Of a DNA stretch of 64,000 nucleotides, positions 33,604 to 42,286 are shown one piece after another; position 1 is the first letter of the stretch, and each line of letters begins with the position of its first letter. The notes below the pieces were generated by a model that ran no database searches, was not told the origin of the DNA, and saw only the letters and a list, made by a program, of their open reading frames with translations. This DNA comes from Thermoplasmatota archaeon. Lineage in GTDB: Archaea > Thermoplasmatota > Penumbrarchaeia > Penumbrarchaeales > Penumbrarchaeaceae. The stretch spans positions 1 to 64,000 of the forward strand of contig JALOTP010000002.1 in NCBI GenBank assembly GCA_025457865.1. The letters are read 5' to 3'. The position numbers and the translations under genes were made by a program.

Positions 33604-34359
33604 TCATTTCCTGAACAAGGTGCATCCTATCGCTCCCGTGAACTGGGGGTCTGGAGGAACCATCACTTTTATCCCGAGCCCCTCTTCGAGAGTAGCCCTC
33701 AATCCGCTCCCCAGCGAAACCCCTCCCGTGAACACAAGGACATCAAGGGGAAACGACCTCAACTGGGGACGGACCCTCTCGTAGATGGAATGGATGACCC
33801 CCGAAGCTATCTCCTCCCTGGGGACCTTCTTCACAAGGAGGTCTATTATCTCCGTTTCCGTGAAGACGGAACAGGTGGATTCAAGGAGCTTCCTTCCGCC
33901 TTTGTACGACGAGAGCTCCTGGACCGTCATGCCTAGCATGGAGGCCATCTTCTCCAGGAACCTGCCGGTCCCTGCGGCGCATTTATCGTTCATGGAGAAA
34001 TCCCTGAGCACCCTATCCTCCATCCTTATCACCTTCATATCCTGCCCCCCTATGTCCAGGATGGTGAAGGTGTCCATGCCCAGGACCCTGGAGGCTCCCA
34101 TGGAATGGGCCCTGACCTCCGGAACGGACCTGTCGGCCTTCACAAGCTTCCTCCCGTAGCCTGTTGATATCACGGTCGCCCCAGGTCCTACGTCCATTTC
34201 GCCAAGGTGCATGAGGAACTCTGTCGTATCGGCGATGCAAAGGTCGGTCCTATCATAGTAATTTACGGCCGCCTTTACGGACCTGGAGCCAATGTCCATA
34301 CCGATCCTGGCGTCCTCAGGTGCGTTCGAGAGGGCCTTCATGAGCTCCGAAAGCGTCAC
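33604..34359 (-). CDS. 2-hydroxyacyl-CoA dehydratase activase (HgdC/BadF-BcrA family ATPase)
   Basis: 251 residues with a GTG start overlapping the stop of the HgdB-like gene (GTGA). An ASKHA ATPase: MDIGSRSVKAAV (phosphate 1), ILDIGGQDMKVI (phosphate 2) and LVFTGGVSLGSGL (adenosine). Cys127 in KCAAGTGR and Cys163 in STCSVFTETE are the two cysteines that, in the homodimer, hold one [4Fe-4S] cluster. It transfers electrons with ATP hydrolysis to the dehydratase or double-cubane protein. It is the last gene of the Por-Ior island. Confidence 0.92.
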   Translation of the reverse strand: MTLSELMKALSNAPEDARIGMDIGSRSVKAAVNYYDRTDLCIADTTEFLMHLGEMDVGPGATVISTGYGRKLVKADRSVPEVRAHSMGASRVLGMDTFTILDIGGQDMKVIRMEDRVLRDFSMNDKCAAGTGRFLEKMASMLGMTVQELSSYKGGRKLLESTCSVFTETEIIDLLVKKVPREEIASGVIHSIYERVRPQLRSFPLDVLVFTGGVSLGSGLRATLEEGLGIKVMVPPDPQFTGAIGCTLFRK

Positions 34360-35345
34360 GGGAGCCCCTCCATCATATCGATGAACGATTCCATCCTTAT
34401 GGCGGTCCTCTCATCGAGAGGTCCGGGCAGGTTGCCCTCTATGGTCAGCATGGGGATGTCAAGCTCCCTTCTGAACACCCTGTCGTCCATCTGCCTGTGG
34501 CAGAAGGATTGGACGTAATGAACGAGCCCAGAAAGATTCCTTCTCTCGATCTCCCTGGTGATATCATCCACCCTGAGCTGGATATCGTAGGGATATGTGT
34601 ATTCGAGATATCTGTCCACCCAGTCCCTCCCCGAAGGCATGGTGAACTGCCTCTGGACCTCGAAGAACACGGTCCTCCCACCAAGCGTCTCGAGCCGGGG
34701 GAAAAGATCGGTGATGATGGGAGGAACTCCTATGTAACCCAATCTGACCCCATCCTCCTGAGGTTCTCTCTTCCTTTCGGATGATAGCAGGGCCTCAAGA
34801 GAACGTTCGTACGATCCCATGTCCGACCCCAGGTCGGAGCAGGAGACCTGTGCAAGATGGGATTCCTGAGCGCTGATCCTCAGATGTTGGGACCTGAGCC
34901 TGTCCACCTCACGGGCAAGCTCTCTAATCTCCTCAAGCCTCACGGCCTTTGCAGCAGATGCTTCCATCGAGCATCCAAGGAACGAGCATAACCTATGGAT
35001 CTCTTCGTAAAGCTCCTCCCTGTCCCTGTCTATGGGGTAGGAGAACCCGTGGACCTTCCTCCCGGTCCTATTGAGGTCCTCGAGCAATGATTCCGAGTTG
35101 GAGCAGTCCCCTCTGACCACCCCAACGACCGCATCAACCTCGGATGAGACGGCATGAAGTCCCTTGATCCATGAACAGATATTGCGAGGGAAGCCCACCG
35201 CTTGCGCCTCTTCCACTAGGTCACGGCTGGAAGCGTTCGCTATGAAGATGTTGTTGAGGTCCACAGGCGTCCTCCCCGAAGCAAGGAATGGCTCCAGGGG
35301 TACCGTCGTGGTGATGCCTACCCTTCTTTCACCTGCAAGAGCCAT
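34356..35345 (-). CDS. 2-hydroxyacyl-CoA dehydratase subunit-like protein (HgdB/BcrC or double-cubane type)
   Basis: 329 residues from ATG at 35345, overlapping the end of iorB by 17 bases. Family elements: VGITTTVPLEPFLASGRTPVDLNNIF, ICSWIKG near 77, GDCSNSE near 100, a central helical region, and the second subdomain from RLGYIGVPPIITDLFP to VQSFCHRQMDD. Cysteines for [Fe-S] binding are in those motifs. Only one such subunit is present, whereas true dehydratases have two, so it may be a double-cubane-cluster protein (YjiM type) reduced by the activase downstream (YjiL type). Substrate unknown; context suggests oxidoreductive acyl-CoA chemistry. Confidence 0.82.
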   Translation of the reverse strand: MALAGERRVGITTTVPLEPFLASGRTPVDLNNIFIANASSRDLVEEAQAVGFPRNICSWIKGLHAVSSEVDAVVGVVRGDCSNSESLLEDLNRTGRKVHGFSYPIDRDREELYEEIHRLCSFLGCSMEASAAKAVRLEEIRELAREVDRLRSQHLRISAQESHLAQVSCSDLGSDMGSYERSLEALLSSERKREPQEDGVRLGYIGVPPIITDLFPRLETLGGRTVFFEVQRQFTMPSGRDWVDRYLEYTYPYDIQLRVDDITREIERRNLSGLVHYVQSFCHRQMDDRVFRRELDIPMLTIEGNLPGPLDERTAIRMESFIDMMEGLP

Positions 35346-35943
35346 GGACGGCCTCGTATCCAAGGTCGAATGCTTTAAGGTTTGCCTCAAGCGCTCTCTT
35401 GGGGACGGAAACGCTCACGGATTCGCGCATCTCCTCCCTGGTGAACGGAAGCACCCCGGTCCCCATTATGGCACCCAGCATGACTATGTTGGTGGTCTTA
35501 TCGTTACCTGAGAGCTTGGCCTTCTCCCTTGCTGAGAGATGATAGACGCACTGGGCCTTACCCCTGACCTCCTCTATGATCTCCTTCACGTCCGGATAGG
35601 GAGAACCACCGGAGCTGACGCTCACAGGCCTGATGGGGTCCTCACTGAACACCACGACCGTTTCGCTGGTTATCTGTTCCCTGGCCCTATATATTTCAAG
35701 GGGTTCCATCCCGAGGAGTATGGTCATGTCGGATGCGAAGGGAAGCGGGGAAACGGTCTTGCCAAGCCGAATGGTCGTCTGTACCACCCCGCCCCTTTGT
35801 GCCATCCCATGTATCTCGGATATGATTATGGCCAGGTCCTTCTTCATGGCCGCATTGCCTATTGCCTTCGAAACGGTCAGGGCTCCCTGTCCTCCGACGC
35901 CAACGATCTGGATGGTAAAAGCATCAGCATTCTTTCGCACCAT
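35329..35943 (-). CDS. iorB: Indolepyruvate:ferredoxin oxidoreductase, beta subunit (copy 2)
   Basis: 204 residues from ATG at 35943. GGGGAGTG eight bases before this ATG decides the start over a GTG at 35952. IQIVGVGGQGALTVSKAIGNAA and EIHGMAQRGGVVQTTIRLG are the family signatures. It follows the second iorA directly and forms the catalytic pair with it. It differs from copy 1 (5404-6030) throughout, so the two Ior systems are old paralogues, probably with different arylpyruvate or branched substrates. The dehydratase-like gene begins inside its 3' end. Confidence 0.93.
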   Translation of the reverse strand: MVRKNADAFTIQIVGVGGQGALTVSKAIGNAAMKKDLAIIISEIHGMAQRGGVVQTTIRLGKTVSPLPFASDMTILLGMEPLEIYRAREQITSETVVVFSEDPIRPVSVSSGGSPYPDVKEIIEEVRGKAQCVYHLSAREKAKLSGNDKTTNIVMLGAIMGTGVLPFTREEMRESVSVSVPKRALEANLKAFDLGYEAVHGSCR

Positions 35944-35944
35944 T

Positions 35945-37843
35945 TCAATCACTCCCCTTTATAGGGCCCATGGCATGGAAAGGACAGATCTGCTCGCAGA
36001 CCCCGCAGGACCAGCAGAGCTCGGGGTCTATGAAATGGTCCTTGCCGACCTTGTAGAAGGCTGGGCAGGCGAAGGTCTTGGTGCAGGCATCGCAGCGTTT
36101 GCAGATGTCCTGATAGACCTCGTAGCGCTTCCTCTTGATGCTCCTTCTTGCAAGGTTCCTCTCAAGGAGCAGTGCGCAGGGTGATTTGGTTATGATGACC
36201 GCCACCCCGTCGTAGGCCAGAGCTTCTTCGAAGGCCTTCTGGGTCTCCTTGATGTTCAACGGATTGACCGTCCGGATGAACTCCACCCCTACCCCCTTGC
36301 AGACCTTCTCCAGGCTGATGGCCTTTGCCTCCTCGTTCATTCCGTTAAGGGGGAGGCCGGGATGGGGCTGGTGACCTGTCATGGCGGTCGCGGCATTGTC
36401 CATGATGTTGAGGACGAACCTGTGGCCGTTGTGAACAGCGCTCAATAGTCCCGGGACCCCGGAGTGGAAGAAGGTGGAATCGCCTATGAAGCCTATCACC
36501 GGTTCGTCAACCACCCTCGAGAGCCCTCCTGCGGCACCTACGGAGCTTCCCATGCAGATCATGAGGTCACCTATGCTCGTAGGGGGAGCGATCCCGAGCG
36601 TATAGCAACCGATATCGTTCGGGAAGACCGCCTTTCCCTTGGTTGCCCTCTTAACGGCAAAGAAAGTGGCCCTGTGGGGACAGCCAGCGCACATCACCGG
36701 AGGGCGAGGGGGTTCAGGTAAGGACTTCCAGGACAATGTTTCATCATCGATGGTCTCGACCTTGTGGCCTGACGCGCACAATGCCTCAGAAAGTCCCCTG
36801 AGGACCACATCGGGATTGTACTCTCCCGGTACGGGGAAGAAACCATCCCTCTTCCCAAGGACCGGAACGGGTATGTCCCTCTCCTTGAGAACGGTCTTCA
36901 CCTCCTCTTCGATGAAAGCCTCTCCTTCCTCGACAACAACTATGAGGTCGGAACCCTGGCAGAACTCGGCAACCGTATCCTCCGGGAGAGGGTGGGTCAT
37001 ACCCAGCTTCAGGACCCGTGCCTCTACCTCAAGCTCGACATTGTCAAGTATCTCCATTATGTAATTGTAAGAAACTCCCGAGGTGATGATGCCAAGCTTG
37101 GGTCCGCCCTTGGTGTTCTTCTTCCTCGTCGCTATGACCCTGTTCCATTCGGAAACCTCCGATGCATCTCTGAGCTTGGAAAGGTTCTCTATGACCACAA
37201 GGTGCCTCTTGCGGGCGTTCGCTGGGACCATTACGAACCTTGAGGGGTCCCTCTCGAAATGCAACCTGCCCACCTGGGGCGTGATCTCACCTAGTTCGAT
37301 GGTCCCACGGACATGGTTGAGCCTGGTAGTGGTCCTGAAAAGGACGGGTACCCCATACCTCTCCGAGAGTTCGAACCCAGAGAGCATCATCCTCTTCGCC
37401 TCGTCCGGATTAGATGGTTCGAGCATGGGTACGCAGCCCATCTTGGCATAGTAGCGGTTGTCCTGCTCGTTCTGGGACGAGTGCGCCCCGGGATCGTCCG
37501 CCGAGAGTATGATGAAACCTCCCCTGACCCCCGAGTACGCAAGGGTCATGAAGGCATCCGATGCGACGTTAAGCCCCACATGTTTCATGAACACGAAGGC
37601 CCTGGCACCGGCTGCAGCGGCGGCCGCTGCGGTCTCGAATGCGACCTTCTCATTTATGGAGAACTCGAAATAGAGACCAGCCTCCTTTGCGATCTCCTGC
37701 AGCGTGTTCCCTATCTCTGATGATGGGGTCCCCGGATAAGTGGCAGCTACCTTGACACCCGCCTCTATCGCAGCCCTGACTATGGCCTCATTGCCAAGGA
37801 CAAGCATCTTCTTTCCAGGCTCGTTCAGAAGTAGTTCTTTCAC
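35945..37843 (-). CDS. iorA: Indolepyruvate:ferredoxin oxidoreductase, alpha subunit (copy 2)
   Basis: 632 residues from the GTG at 37843, preceded by GAGGTGA; a TTG at 37873 would add ten residues without a ribosome binding site. Motifs: KKMLVLGNEAIVRAAIEAG, ATYPGTPSSE, SSQNEQDNR, CAGCPHRATFF, GDSTFFHSGVPGLL and the ferredoxin tail with CKRCDAC and CWSCGVC for two [4Fe-4S] clusters. It oxidises arylpyruvates to acyl-CoA with reduced ferredoxin. It lies 34 bases after porB, so por and ior probably share one transcript. Confidence 0.94.
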   Translation of the reverse strand: MKELLLNEPGKKMLVLGNEAIVRAAIEAGVKVAATYPGTPSSEIGNTLQEIAKEAGLYFEFSINEKVAFETAAAAAAAGARAFVFMKHVGLNVASDAFMTLAYSGVRGGFIILSADDPGAHSSQNEQDNRYYAKMGCVPMLEPSNPDEAKRMMLSGFELSERYGVPVLFRTTTRLNHVRGTIELGEITPQVGRLHFERDPSRFVMVPANARKRHLVVIENLSKLRDASEVSEWNRVIATRKKNTKGGPKLGIITSGVSYNYIMEILDNVELEVEARVLKLGMTHPLPEDTVAEFCQGSDLIVVVEEGEAFIEEEVKTVLKERDIPVPVLGKRDGFFPVPGEYNPDVVLRGLSEALCASGHKVETIDDETLSWKSLPEPPRPPVMCAGCPHRATFFAVKRATKGKAVFPNDIGCYTLGIAPPTSIGDLMICMGSSVGAAGGLSRVVDEPVIGFIGDSTFFHSGVPGLLSAVHNGHRFVLNIMDNAATAMTGHQPHPGLPLNGMNEEAKAISLEKVCKGVGVEFIRTVNPLNIKETQKAFEEALAYDGVAVIITKSPCALLLERNLARRSIKRKRYEVYQDICKRCDACTKTFACPAFYKVGKDHFIDPELCWSCGVCEQICPFHAMGPIKGSD

Positions 37844-37877
37844 TGTTCTCACCTCATTGTCCGAAAGGGCCAAATAC

Positions 37878-38810
37878 TCAGCTGGGGGCTTTGCTCGCTT
37901 CCCTTGCGGCTGCCCTGGCCTGCGTCATCTTCTCCATCTCAAGGAGATCCTCGTACTTCATGTGGAGGTCCTTTTCCAGCTCCTTGATGAGGTCGTCCGG
38001 CAGGTGTTTGAACCTTCCCTGTTTGAAGAGGTAGTCCTTGAGGGGGGTGGTCTGAGGTTTCATGGTCACCTTGTACACACCGTTCTCGCATTCAAGCAGA
38101 TTGAAGGCCCTGCAGCTTACGGCCTCTTTCGTTATCTTTACTGTAAGCCCCGGCTCCATCTTCCATCCGGTGGGGCAGGGGGCCCAGATCTGGATGAACT
38201 TGGTCCCCTTGATGGAGAGCGCCTTCTTGACCTTCCTGATGAGGTCCTCAGGGTAGCCCACCGTCGCCGTTGCGACGTATGGTATCCTATGAGCTATCAT
38301 TATGGAGACCATGTCCTTCTTCGGGGACTTCTCCCAGTCATCGGTCTCCCCGACGGGCGTGGTCGTGGTCCATGCGCCGATGGGCGTTGACCCGGAGCGC
38401 TGGATTCCGGTGTTCATGTAGGCCTCGTTATCGTACATGATGTAGAGGATGTCATCGTTCCTGTCAGCGGCGCCTGAGAGGGCCTGGATGCCGATATCGG
38501 CCGTACCCCCGTCACCCGCGAACCCGATGACGTTGATATCCTTCTTTCCGAGTGCGTCCAGGGCGGCCCTGATGCCTCCGGCCGATGCGCCAGTGGTCTC
38601 GAACGGGGTATATAGCTCCGGGACCTGAAGGCATGTATTGGGCCATACACCTGGCATGACCGCCCAGCAGCAGGCCGGAATTGAAAGGATCGTCCTCCTT
38701 CCGGCAGCCTTCAGGACATATCTCATGGCCATTGTTGCCCCGCATCCTAGGCAGCCCATGTGCCCTGGGGACATGATCTCATCTTCCGGGATAGTAAGCT
38801 TAGCCATCAT
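37878..38810 (-). CDS. porB: Pyruvate/2-oxoisovalerate:ferredoxin oxidoreductase, beta subunit
   Basis: 310 residues. The TPP-binding subunit: MGCLGCGATMAMRYVL and CCWAVMPGVWPN carry the Cys ligands of a [4Fe-4S] cluster, FAGDGGTADIGIQAL is the TPP GDG motif, and YDNEAYMNTGIQRSG follows. The C-terminal Cys at about residue 210 in RAFNLLEC-type context is also typical. With porA, porD and porC it makes the four-subunit enzyme that converts pyruvate or a branched 2-oxoacid to acyl-CoA plus reduced ferredoxin. SD GGGGGTG precedes the start. Pyruvate or 2-oxoisovalerate specificity is not decided by sequence alone. Confidence 0.95.
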   Translation of the reverse strand: MMAKLTIPEDEIMSPGHMGCLGCGATMAMRYVLKAAGRRTILSIPACCWAVMPGVWPNTCLQVPELYTPFETTGASAGGIRAALDALGKKDINVIGFAGDGGTADIGIQALSGAADRNDDILYIMYDNEAYMNTGIQRSGSTPIGAWTTTTPVGETDDWEKSPKKDMVSIMIAHRIPYVATATVGYPEDLIRKVKKALSIKGTKFIQIWAPCPTGWKMEPGLTVKITKEAVSCRAFNLLECENGVYKVTMKPQTTPLKDYLFKQGRFKHLPDDLIKELEKDLHMKYEDLLEMEKMTQARAAAREASKAPS

Positions 38811-38819
38811 AGCACCCCC

Positions 38820-40025
38820 TTAGAGCTCCACCTCGGGAGTGGAGCCGTCGAGCAATCCCCACCAGTGCACTTCGCCTTCCTTTCCGTAGCCTTCCTTTGC
38901 TACCTTCTCCAGGTCGTTGAAGAGCGCCCTTATGTGCTTCTTCCTGACATCCCTCCCGCCGACGCCTATTATGTAATTCTTTGTGGGAGGTCTGTTCCTG
39001 TAATTGTACATCTGGGAGTTGGTCTCGTTGAAGAGAGGTCCTCCGTAGCCGAAGGTGAATGTCCGATCGAGGATGCCTATCGCCCTGGCCCTATCGGCAA
39101 GATATCGGACCTCATCCACCGGGAACGGTCTGAAGACACGGAGCCTTGCGATGCCGACCTTCCTGCCTTCCTTTCTCATCTCGTCCACCACGTCCTTTGC
39201 GGTGGACATCATGGTCCCTGCTCCGAATAGGATGAGCTCAGCATCCTCGCAGCGGTACATGTCCATCATGCCGCCGTATGACCTGCCAGTGAGCTCTTCC
39301 CATTCCTTGTCCACTTTCCTTATTAGCGCCCTGGCATTTTCCATTCCGCCCGCCATGTGAGCCCTGAACTCCATGTATTGCGGAGGCATGATGAAAGAAC
39401 CGAAGCCAGTGGGCTTGTCCACGTCAAGCTTGTAAGGCGCATCATAGGATGGGAGGAACTGGTCAACAGCCTCCTGGTCAGGGAGGTCCACCGGCTCGGA
39501 TGTGTGCGAGAGGAAGAAGGCGTCCTGATTTATCATGGCAGGGAGGAGAACGTCCTTGTTCTCCGAGACCTTGAACGCCGTTATGACAGTATCGAATATC
39601 TCCTGGTTGTTCTCGCACCAGTACTGGATGAGACCGGTGTCCCTTTGGGCCATAGCATCCTGATGATCGGCGTAAACGGACCAAGGGGGCCCCATGGCCC
39701 TGTTGACATTGACCAGAACGACCGGGGTCCTTGCACCTGCGGCCCACATGAGGACCTCGTGCATCAGGGCAAGTCCGTGCGAGGAAGTGGCAGTGAAAGC
39801 CCTTGCGCCCGTGTTAGAGGCCGCCACGCAGGCGGCCATTGCCGAATGTTCCGATTCGACCTTCATGTACTGGGTGTTCAGCCTCTTGGCAGCTATGAGC
39901 TCCGCTATTTCCTCAACGATGGTCGTCTGCGGGGTGATGGGGTAGGCCGCTATGACCTGGGCCCTTGCATACATCGCTCCGTAAGCCGTCGCCTTGTTGC
40001 CTGTGAGAAGTTCCTTGACCATCAT
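38820..40025 (-). CDS. porA: Pyruvate/2-oxoisovalerate:ferredoxin oxidoreductase, alpha subunit
   Basis: 401 residues. The N-terminal pyrimidine-TPP domain has GNKATAYGAMYA and AAYPITPQTTIVEE with the catalytic Glu, followed by EHSAMAACVAAS, FTATSSHGLALMHE and the domain II region DRTFTFGYGGPLF. GAGGTGAG lies directly before the tandem ATGs (40025 and 40022), and the gene begins six bases after the porD stop. It is the alpha subunit of the four-subunit complex; all four genes are adjacent in the order C, D, A, B. Confidence 0.95.
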   Translation of the reverse strand: MMVKELLTGNKATAYGAMYARAQVIAAYPITPQTTIVEEIAELIAAKRLNTQYMKVESEHSAMAACVAASNTGARAFTATSSHGLALMHEVLMWAAGARTPVVLVNVNRAMGPPWSVYADHQDAMAQRDTGLIQYWCENNQEIFDTVITAFKVSENKDVLLPAMINQDAFFLSHTSEPVDLPDQEAVDQFLPSYDAPYKLDVDKPTGFGSFIMPPQYMEFRAHMAGGMENARALIRKVDKEWEELTGRSYGGMMDMYRCEDAELILFGAGTMMSTAKDVVDEMRKEGRKVGIARLRVFRPFPVDEVRYLADRARAIGILDRTFTFGYGGPLFNETNSQMYNYRNRPPTKNYIIGVGGRDVRKKHIRALFNDLEKVAKEGYGKEGEVHWWGLLDGSTPEVEL

Positions 40026-40031
40026 CTCACC

Positions 40032-40307
40032 TCACTTGTTCTCCGGGACCATCTGGATGCATTTCACCGGGCATTCAGCCGCACAGATGCCGCAGCCCTT
40101 GCAGTGGTCGTAATCATAGACCGGCCCCTCTTCGCTTATCGCTATGGAGACATCGGGGCAGAACTTCCAGCATGTCCAGCACTTGATGCATTTGGAATTG
40201 TCGCAGACCGGTTTGAATGCCCTCCATCCTCCGGTCTTGACGTTCGCCGAATTGACGGTATTTATGGGGGTCGGAGGGATCTCATGAAGTGTTTGTGGCA
40301 TCTTCAT
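40032..40307 (-). CDS. porD: 2-oxoacid:ferredoxin oxidoreductase, delta (ferredoxin) subunit
   Basis: 91 residues. Two CxxCxxCxxxC motifs ([13 protein letters not shown] and [13 protein letters not shown]) bind two [4Fe-4S] clusters that pass electrons from TPP to free ferredoxin. The start ATG overlaps the stop of porC (ATGA). The N-terminal 45 residues ([18 protein letters not shown]) are the usual PorD leader that docks onto the other subunits. Length and motif spacing match PorD/VorD. Confidence 0.94.
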   Translation of the reverse strand: MKMPQTLHEIPPTPINTVNSANVKTGGWRAFKPVCDNSKCIKCWTCWKFCPDVSIAISEEGPVYDYDHCKGCGICAAECPVKCIQMVPENK

Positions 40308-40864
40308 TCACCCCCGTACTTGCTGGTCGCCTCGTAAGCTTCCCTTGCGGCCTTGGCGTTCCTCTCCGGGGACCTGGGCAAGGTCATAATGGCCGCTTCG
40401 ACGGACTCTATAGAGACAATTCCCGTCGCCTTAGCAAATGCGCCCACTATAGCCGTATTGACTATGGGTTGGACCGAGGTCCCGAGCTTGTTGCTTATGG
40501 CTATCTTGGTAGCGTTGACGGTCGCGAGCCTTGGAGGGTCTATTATCTTCCTTATGACATCAGGACCTTCCTCGGTGTTCACGAGGACCATGCCGTTCGG
40601 CCTAAGACCTTCCATCACGTTCACGGCCTGAAGGAGGGAGCGTTCAAGGACAACGACATAGTCCGGTTCGTAGATCATGGACTTGTCCCTGATCCTCTTA
40701 TCATCTATCTTGGTGAAGGCAGTGACCGGGGCTCCCCTCCGCTCCACGCCGAAATAAGGGAAGGCCTGCACGTCCTTACCCTCCCGGAACGCCGCATCAG
40801 CGAGAAGCCTGGATGCTACCACTGCTCCCTGCCCGCCCCTTCCGTGAAATCGGACCTCTATCAT
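40304..40864 (-). CDS. porC: 2-oxoacid:ferredoxin oxidoreductase, gamma subunit
   Basis: 186 residues. The gamma domain: [23 protein letters not shown], the [19 protein letters not shown] signature and [11 protein letters not shown]. It is the first gene of the eight-gene island. GGAGGAG precedes the ATG by eight bases, a strong ribosome binding site, and a CTTTAAATTAA promoter-like tract lies about 130 bases upstream. The homologous region in IorB shows the shared ancestry of the subunits. Confidence 0.95.
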   Translation of the reverse strand: MIEVRFHGRGGQGAVVASRLLADAAFREGKDVQAFPYFGVERRGAPVTAFTKIDDKRIRDKSMIYEPDYVVVLERSLLQAVNVMEGLRPNGMVLVNTEEGPDVIRKIIDPPRLATVNATKIAISNKLGTSVQPIVNTAIVGAFAKATGIVSIESVEAAIMTLPRSPERNAKAAREAYEATSKYGGE

Positions 40865-41224
40865 TCTACTCCTCCTGTGCTTCGGTTGATGAAAAAACCC
40901 TTTCTTCCCCCCCGGAGAAGGTCGTAACCGACGTCCCTTTCTTTTTGAAATGGGATGGGTGTATCCGGGGGGAGGGCATCAGTAAATGTGGAAGGATTAA
41001 TTTAAAGTTGCGGTGCAGGTGATTTGAGGCCAGATGATGTATTTGCGACTTCAGACCGTGTCGATGGACAGCTGCAAATCTTTGTCTGCCTATTGTGCTG
41101 TGACCGTTCCCTAAGTACTATAAATACCGTCGTTATAGCTCATTTTGATCTGGAGTGAGATGGTTTAGAAGGAGATCGGCTTTGCTTAATCACTCCAGCC
41201 GGACGGTATTTCTTAACAGGGGTC
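40865..41224. other. Intergenic region, 360 bases, with nested inverted repeat
   Basis: Left: the promoter and ribosome binding site of the por-ior operon (minus strand). Middle (41030-41110): no recognised feature. Right: a nested inverted repeat at 41122-41211. No coding frame is credible; the gap separates the operon from a surface protein gene transcribed towards it. Confidence 0.5.
41122..41211. repeat. Nested inverted repeat, 10-bp outer and 9-bp inner arms
   Basis: Outer arms AAATACCGTC (41122-41131) and GACGGTATTT (41202-41211) and inner arms CTGGAGTGA (41150-41158) and TCACTCCAG (41190-41198) are all perfectly complementary. The outer left arm overlaps a CTATAAATA TATA-like box. It may be a structured RNA, an operator pair, or the remnant of a small mobile element with 10-bp terminal repeats; no T-run follows. 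Confidence 0.55.
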
Positions 41225-42286
41225 TTAATCACTTTCAAACGTTTTATGATTCTTTTTCCCCTTTTTTTTTAACTTTATTCTAACAGCAATAATCGATAGA
41301 ACGATCAAGACGAATGAAAAAAATATAATTATGAATAGTAATAAAAAAGGTATTTCATGATTATTATTTTTCTTCTTGTTATCTTCTACTTTAGGAGGGA
41401 CCCAATCCTTAGGATTAGTTAAATTTTGATATTCTTGCAGATTTGTAAATCCATCTCTATCCGGGTCCTCATCAGCATCGTTTTCATAGACCTTTAACCC
41501 ATACCTATTTTCGAACCAATTGGGGATACCGTCATTGTCCGAGTCCTCCTTCGGTGGAGGAGGTGGCACTGGAAGGACATTGATGGTGAGGGTTTTCATA
41601 ACCTCGTTGCCCACCTTGTCCTTGGCGGTCACTGTTATGGTCCATACACCGGGCTCGAGGTTGACTATGGCCAGCGGAGTGTTCTCTCCCAGTGAAGCAG
41701 AGGACTTGCCATCGCTAGTTACCCATGTTATGGACGGCAGTCCGTCATCGTCCAAATCATACGAATCCGAAGCATCGAAAATGATATCCTGATCCTCACG
41801 ATAATCCCACACCTCCACAGGTGAGGTTATGACAAGGACTGGAATGGTGTTTATCTTGATATTATAGATGGGTGACTCGGCGGCATTCCCTGCTAGGTCT
41901 TTTGCCCTCACCTGGAGATAATTATGGGTTCCTCGCCGGAAGGTCAGATCGATCTCTATGGTCAAATTTGTCCCATTCTTACCCTCGCCATAGATCTTCC
42001 ATTCAGACCATTTAGAAAAGCCTCTCGTGGTCATCCTGAACTCCACAGATGTCCCGTTCACTCCCGAACCGGTATCAGTTATCTTGATCTGGACCAATTG
42101 ATTAGGGTTTATATGGAACAGTGATAAATATGGTGAGAGCACTGTGAAGTATGGAGGCTCCCTATCCTCAGGGTCCTGGTCTCCATCCTTAACGGAATTA
42201 CCATCTATGTAGGCGGAGTAAAGCACACTTGTTGAAAGAAGCAGTAGGGTGAATAGAAGACCTATCGATCGTTCTTGGAGGGTCAT
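41225..42286 (-). CDS. Surface protein with Ig-like domains, Ca2+-binding motif and C-terminal anchor
   Basis: 353 residues from the ATG at 42286, chosen because it starts a signal peptide (SIGLLFTLLLLSTSVLYS); the longer frame adds 20 polar residues. Two Ig/PKD-like beta-sandwich domains (about 60-155 and 155-245, the second with WTITVTAKDKVGNEV) are followed by a Pro-rich linker and a thrombospondin-type-3/dockerin-like motif DSDNDGIPNWFENRYGL and DPDRDGFTNLQEYQN, then a transmembrane helix and a basic tail. A TTTATTTG box lies about 28 bases upstream. It is similar in build to the C25 protease C-terminal part and the protein at 60219. Confidence 0.75.
   Translation of the reverse strand: MTLQERSIGLLFTLLLLSTSVLYSAYIDGNSVKDGDQDPEDREPPYFTVLSPYLSLFHINPNQLVQIKITDTGSGVNGTSVEFRMTTRGFSKWSEWKIYGEGKNGTNLTIEIDLTFRRGTHNYLQVRAKDLAGNAAESPIYNIKINTIPVLVITSPVEVWDYREDQDIIFDASDSYDLDDDGLPSITWVTSDGKSSASLGENTPLAIVNLEPGVWTITVTAKDKVGNEVMKTLTINVLPVPPPPPKEDSDNDGIPNWFENRYGLKVYENDADEDPDRDGFTNLQEYQNLTNPKDWVPPKVEDNKKKNNNHEIPFLLLFIIIFFSFVLIVLSIIAVRIKLKKKGKKNHKTFESD

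Noticed and set aside
39357..40337. 326-codon plus-strand frame opposite porA and porD
   Set aside because: The four por genes on the minus strand have full motifs and overlapping starts; the plus frame is a composition shadow.
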